Shown here piece by piece: positions 36,141 to 45,865 of a stretch of 64,000 bases of DNA (position 1 is the stretch's first letter; each line of letters begins with the position of its first letter). A model generated the notes under the pieces. It searched no databases and had not been told where the DNA came from. It saw only the letters and a list, made by a program, of their open reading frames with translations. Made by a program: the position numbers and the translations under genes. The stretch is from Devosia sp. FKR38 (GTDB taxonomy: Bacteria; Pseudomonadota; Alphaproteobacteria; Rhizobiales; Devosiaceae), in NCBI RefSeq assembly GCF_005222805.1, contig NZ_STGC01000002.1, positions 819,836 to 883,835 of the forward strand, read 5' to 3'.

Positions 36141-36284
36141 TCGCTTGCAGCGGCGCAGCTTTTTCCCGGTTGCGCCGCACCGTCCCAAAGGTCTGGAAAG
36201 GCCAAGAGGTGGCTGCCCAAGCCGGCTGGGCAATGCTATCGGTGGCGCGGACACAAGATCCGCCCAAAGCGAGAGGGGATACCG
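36141..36284 (+). other. metY leader region with hairpins
   Basis: A 144-bp gap before metY. It contains an 8-bp stem GCGGCGCA/TGCGCCGC (36150-36178, 13-nt loop with a T-run), a hairpin GCCCA-N7-TGGGC (36215-36231) and a hairpin GCGGA-N7-TCCGC (36247-36263), then GAGAGGGGAT as ribosome binding site. The first stem may end the upstream operon. No match to the SAM-II consensus was recognised, so no riboswitch is called. Confidence 0.35.
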
Positions 36285-37559
36285 ATGAAGCTTGAATCGA
36301 TTGCGCTGCACCACGGCTATACCGCCGAGGCCACCACCAAATCGGCCGCAGTGCCGATCTACCAGACCACGTCCTATACGTTCGACGACACCCAGCATGG
36401 CGCGGATCTGTTCAACCTGGCCGTGCCGGGCAATATCTATACCCGCATCATGAACCCGACCACGGCCGTGCTGGAACAGCGCGTTGCCGAGATGGAGGGT
36501 GGCATTGCCGGGCTCTGCGTCGCCTCGGGCATGGCCGCCATCACCTATGCCATCCAGGCCATTGCCGGGGTTGGCGACAATATCGTTTCGGTGAGCCAGC
36601 TCTATGGCGGCACCTATAATTTGTTCGTGCACAGCTTCCCGCGCCAGGGCATTGAAGTGCGCCTTGCTGATCAGGGCGATTTCGCCGGCCTCGAGGCGCT
36701 GATCGATGAAAACACCAAGGCGGTGTTCTGCGAATCGATCGGCAATCCGGCCGGCAATGTGGTCGATATCCAGCGCCTGGCCGAAATCGCGCACAAGCAT
36801 GGCGTGCCGCTGATCGTCGACAACACCGTGGCGACGCCCTATCTCTGCAAGCCCATCGAATTCGGTGCCGACATCGTCGTGCATGCCCTGACCAAATATA
36901 TCGGCGGGCACGGCAATTCGATCGGCGGCATCATCGTCGACAGTGGCAAGTTCGATTGGGTCAAGAACAAGGATCGCTTCAAGATCCTCAACGAACCCGA
37001 TCCGTCCTACCATGGCGTGGTCTATACGGCGGCGCTGGGCCCGGCGGCCTATATCGGCCGCTGCCGCGTGGTGCCGCTGCGCAATACCGGCGCGGCCCTC
37101 TCGCCGCACAGCGCCTTCCTGTTCCTGATGGGCCTTGAAACCCTGGGCCTGCGCATGGAGCGTCATTGCGAAAACGCCCTGGCGCTGGCCAATTTCCTCA
37201 AGGCGCATCCCAAGGTGAGCTGGGTCAACTACGCGGCCCTGCCGGACAGCAAGTACAATGCCACGGCCAACAAGATCACCAAGGGCCAGGCTTCGGGCAT
37301 CGTCAGCTTCGGCATCAAGGGTGGCGCTGTCGCTGGCGGCCAGTTCATCGACGCGCTCAACATGATCCTGCGGCTGGTCAATATCGGCGACGCCAAGTCG
37401 CTGGCCTGCCATCCTGCCTCGACCACCCATCGTCAGCTCGCGCCCGAGGAACTGGCCAAGGCCGGTGTCTCGGAAGATCTGGTGCGCATCTCGGTGGGCA
37501 TCGAGCATATCGATGACATCATCGCCGATGTCGAGCAGGCGCTGGCCAAGGTCAGCTAA
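36285..37559 (+). CDS. metY: O-acetylhomoserine aminocarboxypropyltransferase (O-acetylhomoserine sulfhydrylase)
   Basis: A 424-residue PLP enzyme that makes homocysteine from O-acetylhomoserine and sulfide. It shows the Cys/Met-metabolism fold signatures: [22 protein letters not shown] (split by residues for the cofactor), [26 protein letters not shown], and the PLP-binding Lys in [13 protein letters not shown]. The tail ESIGVGIEHxDD-like segment reads [14 protein letters not shown]. Length and motifs fit MetY rather than the shorter MetB/MetC. Monocistronic, followed by a good terminator. Confidence 0.93.
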   Translation: MKLESIALHHGYTAEATTKSAAVPIYQTTSYTFDDTQHGADLFNLAVPGNIYTRIMNPTTAVLEQRVAEMEGGIAGLCVASGMAAITYAIQAIAGVGDNIVSVSQLYGGTYNLFVHSFPRQGIEVRLADQGDFAGLEALIDENTKAVFCESIGNPAGNVVDIQRLAEIAHKHGVPLIVDNTVATPYLCKPIEFGADIVVHALTKYIGGHGNSIGGIIVDSGKFDWVKNKDRFKILNEPDPSYHGVVYTAALGPAAYIGRCRVVPLRNTGAALSPHSAFLFLMGLETLGLRMERHCENALALANFLKAHPKVSWVNYAALPDSKYNATANKITKGQASGIVSFGIKGGAVAGGQFIDALNMILRLVNIGDAKSLACHPASTTHRQLAPEELAKAGVSEDLVRISVGIEHIDDIIADVEQALAKVS

Positions 37560-37585
37560 GCCAGCCTGACCGTCACAACACTTGA

Positions 37586-37614
37586 GGCTCGCAACCCCGG
37601 TTGCGGGCCTTTTT
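37586..37614 (+). terminator. Rho-independent terminator after metY
   Basis: GGC-T-CGCAA (37586-37594) pairs with TTGCG-G-GCC (37601-37609) around a CCCCGG loop, followed by TTTTT (37610-37614). It lies 26 bp after the metY stop and just before the convergent pbpC stop. Confidence 0.85.
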
Positions 37615-37619
37615 GCTGT

Positions 37620-39749
37620 CTAGTTGAGAAACACCGTCACGCTGTCTCCCCGGCCTTCGGCGTCCACCACCGAAAGGGTGACATAGCCGGGACCATCGGG
37701 TGTCCAGGCCTCCTGCCGGGCGAAATTGGGCCGGCCGAAGGGCGCACCATTGGCGAAATAGGTGAAGGGCGGCACGCCATTGCGCACCTTGACCATCAAT
37801 TGGGCGGCGCTGCCCTGATCGAGCCCGAGTTCCACGGCGACGCCATCGCCGGGAAAGGCGATCTCGGGGGCGGCATCGCGCGCCACCATGTCGTCGTCGG
37901 GGTGGCGGAACCGGCGCAGCGGCGCCGGCAGTTCCGAATTGGAGGCGATCAGCGCCCCCTTGGGCGCACGCGGCAGCGGAGCCCGGCGATTGCCGAGCCG
38001 GTCAAAGGCTTCAAACAGGATCGGCGCCGCGCCCAGAATGCCCGACAGGCCCGGCACCGGCGCGCCATCGGGTCGGCCAACCCAGACGCCAATGACGGTC
38101 TTGCCATCAAAGCCAATGGCCCAGGCATCGCGATAGCCATAGGAGGTGCCGGTCTTGTACGCCACGCGGCCGGGCGAGCCATTGAGCGGCGGCGGCACGT
38201 CGGCCAGAATATCGGCGACGTACCAGGCCGACACCGGGTCGAGCACCGGCGCCGAGAGACTGGGCGGCGGCGGCGGGGTAATGCCATCGCTCAGCGTCAC
38301 CGGCTCACCGCCATGGGCGATGGCGGCATAGACCGAGACCAGATCGCGCAGCGAGATGCCGACGCCACCGAGGCCGACGGCCAGGCTCGGCGCGGTATCG
38401 ACCGGCAGGCGCGGATCGGCATGGGCACGCTTGAGCCGCGAGACCAGCCGCGCCGGGCCCACGGCATCGAGCACCACCACGGCGGGAATATTGAGCGACA
38501 TGGTCAGCGCATCATGGATGGTCACCGTGCCGCGGCTGAAGCCGTCGAAATTGACCGGCACATAGCCGCCAAAGGCGGTGGGGCGATCCTCGATCAGGCT
38601 TTCGGGATGGGCCAGGCCCTGCTCGAAGGCGAGGCCATAGATCAGCGGCTTGAGCGTCGAGCCGGGCGAGCGCACGGCGCGCGTCATGTCGACAAAGCCA
38701 TCGCTCTGGGTGGCCAATAGGCCGGCCGAGCCGACCGAGGAGAGGATTTCGCCGCTCTCGATATCGGCGGCGACAATGGCGACGGAAACCTTGGGGTCGA
38801 TGAGCCGGGCGCGGGCGGCAGCGAGGCGTTCCAGCGCATCCTGCAGCTTGCGATCGATGGTGAGGCGAATGGTGCGCTCGTCGGGCCGGGTCTTGACCGC
38901 CTGCTCGGCCATATGGGCGGCCAGCATGGGGAAGTCCCGCCGCGCGGTGGGCACGGCTTCGTTCTTGGCGGCCAGCGCTTCTTCAAAGGGCAGGGCGCCC
39001 AGGGCGACCAGACGGTCGAGCACCTTGTCGCGGCTGGCGCGGGCGGCGACGGGGTCGCGGTCAGGGCGACGGGCTTCGGGCGATTGCGGCAGGGCGACCA
39101 GCAGCGCCGCCTGGGCGGTGGTCAGCCGGGTCGGCTCCTTACCGAAATAGGCCAGGCTCGCCGCGCGGATGCCTTCGATATTGCCGCCATAGGGGGCCAG
39201 GGTCAGGTAGAGGTCGAGGATCTCGTCCTTGCTCAGGCTCTGTTCCAGCGCCTTGGCATGCACCATCTGGCGCAGCTTGCCCCAGGCATTGCGCGTGGGT
39301 TCGCCCTCGATCAGGCGCGCCACCTGCATGGTCAGCGTCGAGCCGCCCGAGACGACATGGCCGCCGGCGGCGATGAACTGGCCGGCCGCGCGCAGCATGG
39401 ACGTCCAGGCAATGCCGTCGTGGCTGGCAAAGCTGCGATCCTCATAGGCCAGCAGCATGTCGATGAAACGGGGATCAACCGCCTCGCGGCTGACCGGCAG
39501 GCGCCAGCGGCCATCGGCGGTGGCAAAGGGGCGTAGCAGATTGCCGTCGCGGTCGGTGACTTCGGCCGAGACGGGGAGGGTTTCGGCATGCGGCGCCGGC
39601 GGCAGCGTGGCCGCGATCTTCGTGGTGATCGAGGCAAGCTGGATGGTGCCGGCGCAGCCGAGCACGAACAGGCCAAACCCGGCAAGGGTGAGGCCCCGCA
39701 CCCAGGGGTGCGGGGCCTGATCGGCTTGTGGTGCGTCGGGCCTGATCAT
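37620..39749 (-). CDS. pbpC: Penicillin-binding protein 1C
   Basis: A 709-residue bifunctional peptidoglycan synthase. N-terminal membrane anchor near residues 20-45. The glycosyltransferase-51 domain has YEDRSFASHDGI and GGSTLTMQVARL. The transpeptidase domain has SPGSTLKP (SxxK), SLN in MSLNIPAVV and KTGTS. The C-terminal 90 residues are the PBP1C-specific immunoglobulin-like domain. The ATG overlaps the stop of the alpha-2-macroglobulin gene by 4 bp, the conserved pairing also found as yfhM-pbpC in E. coli, where the two are thought to guard and repair the periplasm and wall. Inner membrane, active site in periplasm. Confidence 0.94.
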   Translation of the reverse strand: MIRPDAPQADQAPHPWVRGLTLAGFGLFVLGCAGTIQLASITTKIAATLPPAPHAETLPVSAEVTDRDGNLLRPFATADGRWRLPVSREAVDPRFIDMLLAYEDRSFASHDGIAWTSMLRAAGQFIAAGGHVVSGGSTLTMQVARLIEGEPTRNAWGKLRQMVHAKALEQSLSKDEILDLYLTLAPYGGNIEGIRAASLAYFGKEPTRLTTAQAALLVALPQSPEARRPDRDPVAARASRDKVLDRLVALGALPFEEALAAKNEAVPTARRDFPMLAAHMAEQAVKTRPDERTIRLTIDRKLQDALERLAAARARLIDPKVSVAIVAADIESGEILSSVGSAGLLATQSDGFVDMTRAVRSPGSTLKPLIYGLAFEQGLAHPESLIEDRPTAFGGYVPVNFDGFSRGTVTIHDALTMSLNIPAVVVLDAVGPARLVSRLKRAHADPRLPVDTAPSLAVGLGGVGISLRDLVSVYAAIAHGGEPVTLSDGITPPPPPSLSAPVLDPVSAWYVADILADVPPPLNGSPGRVAYKTGTSYGYRDAWAIGFDGKTVIGVWVGRPDGAPVPGLSGILGAAPILFEAFDRLGNRRAPLPRAPKGALIASNSELPAPLRRFRHPDDDMVARDAAPEIAFPGDGVAVELGLDQGSAAQLMVKVRNGVPPFTYFANGAPFGRPNFARQEAWTPDGPGYVTLSVVDAEGRGDSVTVFLN

Positions 39750-42700
39750 GGCCCGGTCGCGGTGACCTCAACGGTGCCGGCTGCGGTATTGGCGCGCAGC
39801 TCGGGCCGATACATGTCTTCCACCGTGGCGCCAGGCAGGGTGAAACTGCCCGGTGTCACCGCCCGCACCATATAGGCGGTGGTGAAGGTCTTTGCGTCCG
39901 AATAGTAGCGGAAGGCCGCCACATACTGGTCGGTGCGCGACTCCACGTGGCTGGCGGCATCGAGCGTCAGCCAGGCGATGTCGGAGGCGCCGTCGCCTGC
40001 CGAGAGATCGGGGTTTTCGATCTCGAAGCCGGCCGGCAGCGGATCGGCCACCATGTACTGGCCCGAGCCCAGGGTATCGGGCGTAACGGTCAGCACCACC
40101 ACCAGACGCTCGTTCTGCGCGATGGGGTTGGCGACCGGATCGATCGCGGTGCCATCGGGCAGGAAGTATTCGCGCGTCAGGGTGAAGCCATTGCTGGCTT
40201 CTTCGGGCTGGGTGGCCGGGTAGCCGGTCACGGTCACCTTGGCCTGGGTATCGGCGGCACCGGTGTTGGTCACCTCGAGGGGCGCGAAGTCGGCCTGCTC
40301 GTGGCGCTGATAGACCTGTCCGGTCAGCGCTTCGCCATTGATGCTGATCGAGCCGTCCGTGGTCGCCGCGCCCAGGGCAGAGGCGGCCAGAAGGGTCCAG
40401 CCGTCGTCCTGGGTCGAGGTATAGGCGGCGCGGTCGCGCAGCTTGGCAAGGCGGTTGGCCAGGTCCACCAGGTCGACGCCGGCGGGCTTGAACTCGGCCG
40501 CCAGCGCCAGCACGCCTGCGGTGTCCCGCAGGTGAGTGCCATAGTCGGCGCGATAGGCGCGGTCGTCCACCGGTTCGTTCAGGGCTGTAACGGCGGCCTC
40601 AAAGGCCGTCTGGGCCCGTGTGGTGTCGCCATAGAGCGCCAGGGCTGCCCCGAGCTGGGCCTTGGCCAGCGGGGTGGCCAGGGCGTCGAGGCGGGCTTCG
40701 AGGTAGTAGCGCAGGTCGCCCATGGTCGCCCGCCCGGCACGGGCCAGGTCATAGAGCGCATAGGCGATGTCTTCGCCGCCCTTTTCGAAGTCAGCCGCAT
40801 AGGCGAGCTGGTTGGCCAGGTTGTCGAGCGCCATGCTCATGGCCTGTTCGGGCACGGCATAGCCGGCCGCCTTGGCGCGGAGCAGGAAGTCGGTGACATA
40901 GCCATCGAGCCAGGTGTCGCCGCCATCGAAGGGACCCCAGAGGCCGAAGCCGCCGCCGGAGTTCTGCTTGCTGAGCAGATTGGCAATGGCGTCCTTGACG
41001 GCCTGGCTGAGCGCATCGTCCCCCGCCACGCCGATCAGCTTGGCCACGTCATTGAGGTAGAGCAGGGGCAGAGCCCGGCTCGAAACCTGTTCGGCGCAGC
41101 CATAGGGGTAGCGGTCCAGCGACAGCAGCAGGCCGGGCACGTCGAGCCGGGCCAGCGGCCCCACCGCCAGGGTCATGGCGCTGGTATTGGCCATGTAGCT
41201 GGCAAAGATGGAGTCATCGATCGTGGTGCTGTCCCCGGCCTTGATCGGAATCAGCGTGCTGGTGGTCACCGGCGCGCTGATCGGGCGCACGCCCAGGGTC
41301 AGCTCCTTGGTCTGCGTGCTGCCGTCGGGCGCGGTGATGGTCACCACCACCGGCCAGTCGCCGATGGCGACGCCGGTCAGCGGCAGGTCGAGGGCCGTGC
41401 GGTCGCCCTTGGCCAGGTCGACGGACTTGGCCTCGGCGGTGGTGGCAATGCCGGTGCCGGTCGAAAGCGCCACGCCATAGCTGCCGGGCGCGCCGTCGAT
41501 ATTGTTGACTTCCACCAGCAGGCGCGAGGCGTCATCGACGCGCAGGAAGCGCGGCGGGCTCAGCGTCACGACCACGGGATCACGCACCACCACATCGGCG
41601 GAGGCATGGCCCACGGCGGTTTCGGACCAGGCCATGGCCATGATCCGCACCGTGCCCGAGAAGTCGGGCATGTCGAAGGTCACGGTGGCCTTGCCGTCGG
41701 CATCGGTCTTGACGATGCCCGAGTGCAGGGCGACCAGAACCGACGTCGCCGGGGGCGTGCCGAGGCGCGAACCGCCGCCGTCACCGCCCGAGCGCAGCGC
41801 GCCGGCCATGCCCTGGGTTGGGTCGATCAGCGAGCCATAGAGATCGCGGATGTCCATGCCGAGCTGACGCTGGCCGAAATACCAGCCGTCAGGGCTGGGC
41901 ACGCCGAAGTTGGTGAGGTTGAGAATGCCCAGATCCACGGCGGCGACGGCGACATAGGCGGTCTGGCCGGCGGCCAGATTGCCCAGGGCGACATCGACGG
42001 TCACGGTCTGGCGCGGCAGGGAGACTTCGGGCGTGGTCAGCTGGACGTCGAGCTTGCGGTCACCCGGCTCGACATCGGCAAAGGCCAAGCCCAGGGCGCG
42101 TGCGGGCATGCGCTTTTCGCCGGCATCTGACGGACGATAGAGCACGGCCGTCACATAGGCGCCCGGACCCCATTCGTCAGTGACGGTCAGGTCCACGGTG
42201 GTGCCGTCGGCGGGCACGTCCACGGCCTGCATGTCGATGACGCGGTTGTCGATCACCATCACCAGTGCGGTGCCGGCGAACTGCGGGTCGAGCTTGAGCT
42301 TGGCCGTTTCGCCAACGCGATAGGCCGGCTTGTCGAGCGCGACCGACAGGGTGTCGGGCGTGTTGGAGCCGGCCTGGGCATAGTAGTAGCCGGCGTAGAA
42401 TTCATAGCTCGAGGAGGTCGCGTCATCGCCCGTGGTTTCCACGGTCAGCTGATAGCGGCCCCAATCGACATTGGCGCCCACCTTGATCGCGCCGCCATCT
42501 GGCGTATCGACTGTGCCGCTGGCGACGTCACGGGTGGTGGTGATGGCTTCCCACTGCCAGGTGCTGCCATTGCGGTACCACTGGTAATTGGTGTCGAGGC
42601 GCTGCAGCGTCCAGGTGACGCCGCTCTTGGCCACGGCCTTGCCCTCGGGCGAAACGGCGATCACCTCGAACTCGGCGGCGCTGCCCGACGCCAGGCCCGA

Positions 42701-45241
42701 CGGGTCCGAGAACACCGGCTTGATGCCGATGCGGTCGCTGGTGGCCAGCACGGGGCGGCTGATGGCGCGTTCGATGCTGCGGCCATTGGTGTCGATCAGG
42801 CGCAGCAGCACCTGGGCTTCCAGCGGCCGCGTGGTGGTCTGCATTTCAGGCAGGGTCACCTCGGCCACGGCATTGCCCTGGGCGTCGGTGGTGCCCACGA
42901 CGCCCAGCGGCTCGCGGGTGGTTTCCATGGTGTCATCCACCCGGCCGAAGGTGTAGCCGGGAAAATCGGCCAGCGTGGTCACCGGGCGGATGATGGCATC
43001 GGCCTCGATGGCCAGGTCCGGCGCGGTGGCGCCATAGAGATATTTGGCCGCCACATTGATCGGGGTCACGGCGCCGGCCACAAAGGGCGCGGCATCGGGG
43101 GTGGAGACCTCAAAGGCCAGGCGTTCGGGCTCGAAGTCTTCGACCAGGAAGCTGGTGGACGACAGGGCCTCGGCATTGGGGTCCGAATAGAGCCGCAGCG
43201 TCCAGGAGCCACGCATGGCTTCCTCGGCCATGGGCAGGGCGGAGAAATAGCTGCCCAGGCCGGTGTCATCGAGCAGTTGCTTGCTGGCGACCACGCCATC
43301 GGGGCGCTCGACTTCCAGGGTCAGCGGCAGGCCGGACACGGCCTTGGCATGGTCATCGCGCAACAGCGCGGTGAGGAACACGGTTTCGCCGGGGCGATAG
43401 ACGCCGCGCTCGGTGGTGGCAAACAGGTCCAGCGGGCCGGGCGAGGGACGGCCCTCGACGCCACGGTCGGTCAGATCAAAGGCCGGCTTGGAGAGGTCGA
43501 GGAAGGCATAGTCGCCGTCTTCGGTCTCGGCCACCAGCAGTTGCGGTGCGCGGCCGCCGGTGCCACGGGCCAGGCCCGGCGCAAACACGGCCTGGCCATT
43601 GGCGTCGGTGGTGCCTTCGCCCAGGATGTCATTGTTGAGCGCCACCAGGCGCGCCTTGGCATTGGCCAGCGGCTGGGCGCTGCTCAGGCTGCGCACAAAG
43701 GCGTGCACGCCGTCGTCGCCGGCCACGGTGGTCAGGCCCAGATCGGTGACGATGAACCACTGGGTGGCCTTTTCGCTCCAATAGTCATCATCGCGGTCGC
43801 CCTTGATGCGGGCGGTCACCACATAGGCGCCGGCCGGCATCTCGCCGATGGCGTCGGCCACCGGAATGGCGGTGGTGGTCAGCTCATTGGGCTGGCCGCG
43901 GGCAAGGTCGATCTCGCCGGTCCACACCTGTTCGCCGACGCGGTCGGCAATGTCCTGGGCGGCATAGTCGGTCAGATTGCCCTGGAAAATGCCGTCGCGC
44001 ACGGCGGCGGCAACGCCGCGATCGCCGATGCGGTAGATCTTGAGCTCAGCGGTGTCGGCATTGACCGAGGTGATCGGCAGGCCGCCGCCGAGACCGGCAG
44101 GCATGACATAGGCATTATTGGCAAAGCCGACGAAGGGCGCGCGGTCGGGCACATAGACATTGAGGTCAACGTCGCTGGCCAGCACTTCGCCATCGGCCGA
44201 GGGCAGGCCGGCGCGCAGCTTGATGGCATAGCGGCTGCCATGCTGGACGCCTTCGATACAGATCTGGTCGGCTTCGGTTTCGACCGACACCTGCGGCGCA
44301 TCGGCCACCACCACATAGGCGGAGAGGTCTGTGCTGCCCAGCGGATTGGAGAAAATGGCGCAGATGCGCGGCGATGCGGCTTCGGCATCGACCACATGGT
44401 CGGACACGCGGAAGCCATGCTGGGCGACCACATCGGCCAGATGGGTCACCAGTTCGCTGTCATCGACCAGCGCCAGGCTCACCCGCATGCTGGCAATGGC
44501 CTCGCGCCACATCTCGCGATATTCAAAGCTATAGGCCAGGTCGCGCAGGGCGTCGGCGCGATCCTGCGGCTCGGTGGCGCGCAGGAAGGCATTCATGGCG
44601 GCAGACGAGGCGGTGACCGCCAGATCGTAGCTATTGTCGCCTTCGGACTGGCCGGCAACGGCATTGGCGCGGGTCAGCAGGGCGTCAGCCAGGCTCAGCC
44701 AGACCAGATTGTCATTGGGATTGATCGCCAGGGCCTGACGATAGGCGATGATGGCGCCAGCATGGTTCTCGGCGCCATAGGCCTCGTCACCGGCGGCCAC
44801 CAGATCGGCATAGGTGGTCTTGGGCGGGGGCGCATCGGTCTGGGGCAGCTCGTTGACCAGCTGGTTGGCCGCGTCGATCACGTCCTGGGCGGGGAAGGGC
44901 AGTTCGGCCTGGCGCTCGGCCTGGATGACGGCGGCAGACGGCACGCGGCTGATCTTGCCCGAGGTCGCGCCCTTGAACTGGGTCTCTTCGCCCACGGCGC
45001 CCTTGAGGAAGCACCAGTTGGATTTTTCGTTGAAGGTGAAGGCCTGGCAGATCTTGTCATCCGCGCAACTGGTGCTGCAGGCGTCGAGATCGGTGTCCTT
45101 GACCACGGCATAGTCAAAGCCGGGCAGGTCGGTGCCGGGGAGGAGCGTCACCTTGGAATCGGCAGCCTGTACCTGGGTCAAGCCCAGCCCCAGAACCAGC
45201 GCCGCGCCAAACCAACGAACCATGCCACGCGTGATGGCCAT
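39746..45241 (-). CDS. Bacterial alpha-2-macroglobulin family protein with PAN/apple domain
   Basis: A 1,831-residue periplasmic protein, a bait-and-trap protease inhibitor of the YfhM/ECAM type. The ATG at 45241 has GGGAGGACATC upstream and opens a signal peptide ending near QVQAAD. A cysteine-rich PAN/apple-like module follows (about residues 30-100: CSTSCADDKICQAFTF, WCFLKG), then a TPR-like stretch (ALAINPNDNLVWLSLADAL) and repeated macroglobulin beta-sandwich domains. The thioester motif CAEQ is intact at Cys1382-Gln1385 (YPYGCAEQVSSR), followed by the alpha/alpha toroid and a receptor-binding-like end. Unlike YfhM, no lipobox cysteine is visible. It is co-translated with pbpC. Confidence 0.92.
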   Translation of the reverse strand: MAITRGMVRWFGAALVLGLGLTQVQAADSKVTLLPGTDLPGFDYAVVKDTDLDACSTSCADDKICQAFTFNEKSNWCFLKGAVGEETQFKGATSGKISRVPSAAVIQAERQAELPFPAQDVIDAANQLVNELPQTDAPPPKTTYADLVAAGDEAYGAENHAGAIIAYRQALAINPNDNLVWLSLADALLTRANAVAGQSEGDNSYDLAVTASSAAMNAFLRATEPQDRADALRDLAYSFEYREMWREAIASMRVSLALVDDSELVTHLADVVAQHGFRVSDHVVDAEAASPRICAIFSNPLGSTDLSAYVVVADAPQVSVETEADQICIEGVQHGSRYAIKLRAGLPSADGEVLASDVDLNVYVPDRAPFVGFANNAYVMPAGLGGGLPITSVNADTAELKIYRIGDRGVAAAVRDGIFQGNLTDYAAQDIADRVGEQVWTGEIDLARGQPNELTTTAIPVADAIGEMPAGAYVVTARIKGDRDDDYWSEKATQWFIVTDLGLTTVAGDDGVHAFVRSLSSAQPLANAKARLVALNNDILGEGTTDANGQAVFAPGLARGTGGRAPQLLVAETEDGDYAFLDLSKPAFDLTDRGVEGRPSPGPLDLFATTERGVYRPGETVFLTALLRDDHAKAVSGLPLTLEVERPDGVVASKQLLDDTGLGSYFSALPMAEEAMRGSWTLRLYSDPNAEALSSTSFLVEDFEPERLAFEVSTPDAAPFVAGAVTPINVAAKYLYGATAPDLAIEADAIIRPVTTLADFPGYTFGRVDDTMETTREPLGVVGTTDAQGNAVAEVTLPEMQTTTRPLEAQVLLRLIDTNGRSIERAISRPVLATSDRIGIKPVFSDPSGLASGSAAEFEVIAVSPEGKAVAKSGVTWTLQRLDTNYQWYRNGSTWQWEAITTTRDVASGTVDTPDGGAIKVGANVDWGRYQLTVETTGDDATSSSYEFYAGYYYAQAGSNTPDTLSVALDKPAYRVGETAKLKLDPQFAGTALVMVIDNRVIDMQAVDVPADGTTVDLTVTDEWGPGAYVTAVLYRPSDAGEKRMPARALGLAFADVEPGDRKLDVQLTTPEVSLPRQTVTVDVALGNLAAGQTAYVAVAAVDLGILNLTNFGVPSPDGWYFGQRQLGMDIRDLYGSLIDPTQGMAGALRSGGDGGGSRLGTPPATSVLVALHSGIVKTDADGKATVTFDMPDFSGTVRIMAMAWSETAVGHASADVVVRDPVVVTLSPPRFLRVDDASRLLVEVNNIDGAPGSYGVALSTGTGIATTAEAKSVDLAKGDRTALDLPLTGVAIGDWPVVVTITAPDGSTQTKELTLGVRPISAPVTTSTLIPIKAGDSTTIDDSIFASYMANTSAMTLAVGPLARLDVPGLLLSLDRYPYGCAEQVSSRALPLLYLNDVAKLIGVAGDDALSQAVKDAIANLLSKQNSGGGFGLWGPFDGGDTWLDGYVTDFLLRAKAAGYAVPEQAMSMALDNLANQLAYAADFEKGGEDIAYALYDLARAGRATMGDLRYYLEARLDALATPLAKAQLGAALALYGDTTRAQTAFEAAVTALNEPVDDRAYRADYGTHLRDTAGVLALAAEFKPAGVDLVDLANRLAKLRDRAAYTSTQDDGWTLLAASALGAATTDGSISINGEALTGQVYQRHEQADFAPLEVTNTGAADTQAKVTVTGYPATQPEEASNGFTLTREYFLPDGTAIDPVANPIAQNERLVVVLTVTPDTLGSGQYMVADPLPAGFEIENPDLSAGDGASDIAWLTLDAASHVESRTDQYVAAFRYYSDAKTFTTAYMVRAVTPGSFTLPGATVEDMYRPELRANTAAGTVEVTATGP

Positions 45242-45350
45242 GATGTCCTCCCAGACTGCTTTTGAGAGCAGCATAAGGAGATGACTGGCGGTCGGAAAGC
45301 AAGGGGGTGGAACGCCCTAACGCAAATATTGATTCGGGGTCCGGGTTGCT

Positions 45351-45713
45351 TCAGACGGGGTTATAGATGCGCAGCGGCCGGATCTCATAGGCGCCGCCGT
45401 CCGGGTTGGCCGCGGACAGGTCGCGGGCGAACTGGATGGCCTCTTCGCGCGTGTCGCAGTCCACGACATAAAAGCCCAGGAACTGCTCTTTGGTTTCGGC
45501 AAAGGGGCCATCGAGCACCACGGGCGCGCCGCTGGTCTTGCGCAGGGTGGTGGCGGTGTCGGTGTTCTGCAGCCGCACCACCGGGCCCAGTTTGTTCTTG
45601 GCCTTCATGGTCTCCTGCACCGCGCCCAGCCGCACCATGCAGGCGTCGTCCTCTTCCTGGGTCCAGGCGGAGACGAGCTTTTCGTCATTGTAGCACAACA
45701 CGGCGTAGAGCAT
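45351..45713 (-). CDS. YCII-related domain protein
   Basis: A 120-residue ferredoxin-like YCII/DGPF-domain protein. It opens MLYAVLCYNDE and has the hallmark VVLDGPFAETKEQFLGFYVVD and CDTREEAIQFARDL. These proteins often accompany ECF sigma factors and have unproven catalytic roles (an active-site His/Asp pair in some). No sigma-factor gene is adjacent here; the neighbours are the alpha-2-macroglobulin gene (109 bp away) and a divergent aldo/keto reductase. Confidence 0.87.
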   Translation of the reverse strand: MLYAVLCYNDEKLVSAWTQEEDDACMVRLGAVQETMKAKNKLGPVVRLQNTDTATTLRKTSGAPVVLDGPFAETKEQFLGFYVVDCDTREEAIQFARDLSAANPDGGAYEIRPLRIYNPV

Positions 45714-45865
45714 GGCAAACCCCTCCCAATGGGTGGGCGCAGAATAAAGTCAAATCTGCGCCGTGCAACCGGAACATGGTGGGGCGGCGCGCGGCCCGCA
45801 CAGTGCGATTGACCCGACTCTGATTGCGCTTTAGCGCTAACACGGGGAACAAAGGAGGAATGCCG

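Noticed and set aside
36141..36284. SAM-II riboswitch before metY
   Set aside because: The conserved SAM-II core sequence and pseudoknot pattern were not found by eye.
39947..42130. 727-codon plus-strand open frame inside the alpha-2-macroglobulin gene
   Set aside because: Antisense shadow in high-GC DNA; Gly/His/Val-rich low-complexity translation, while the minus frame has the CAEQ thioester and signal peptide.
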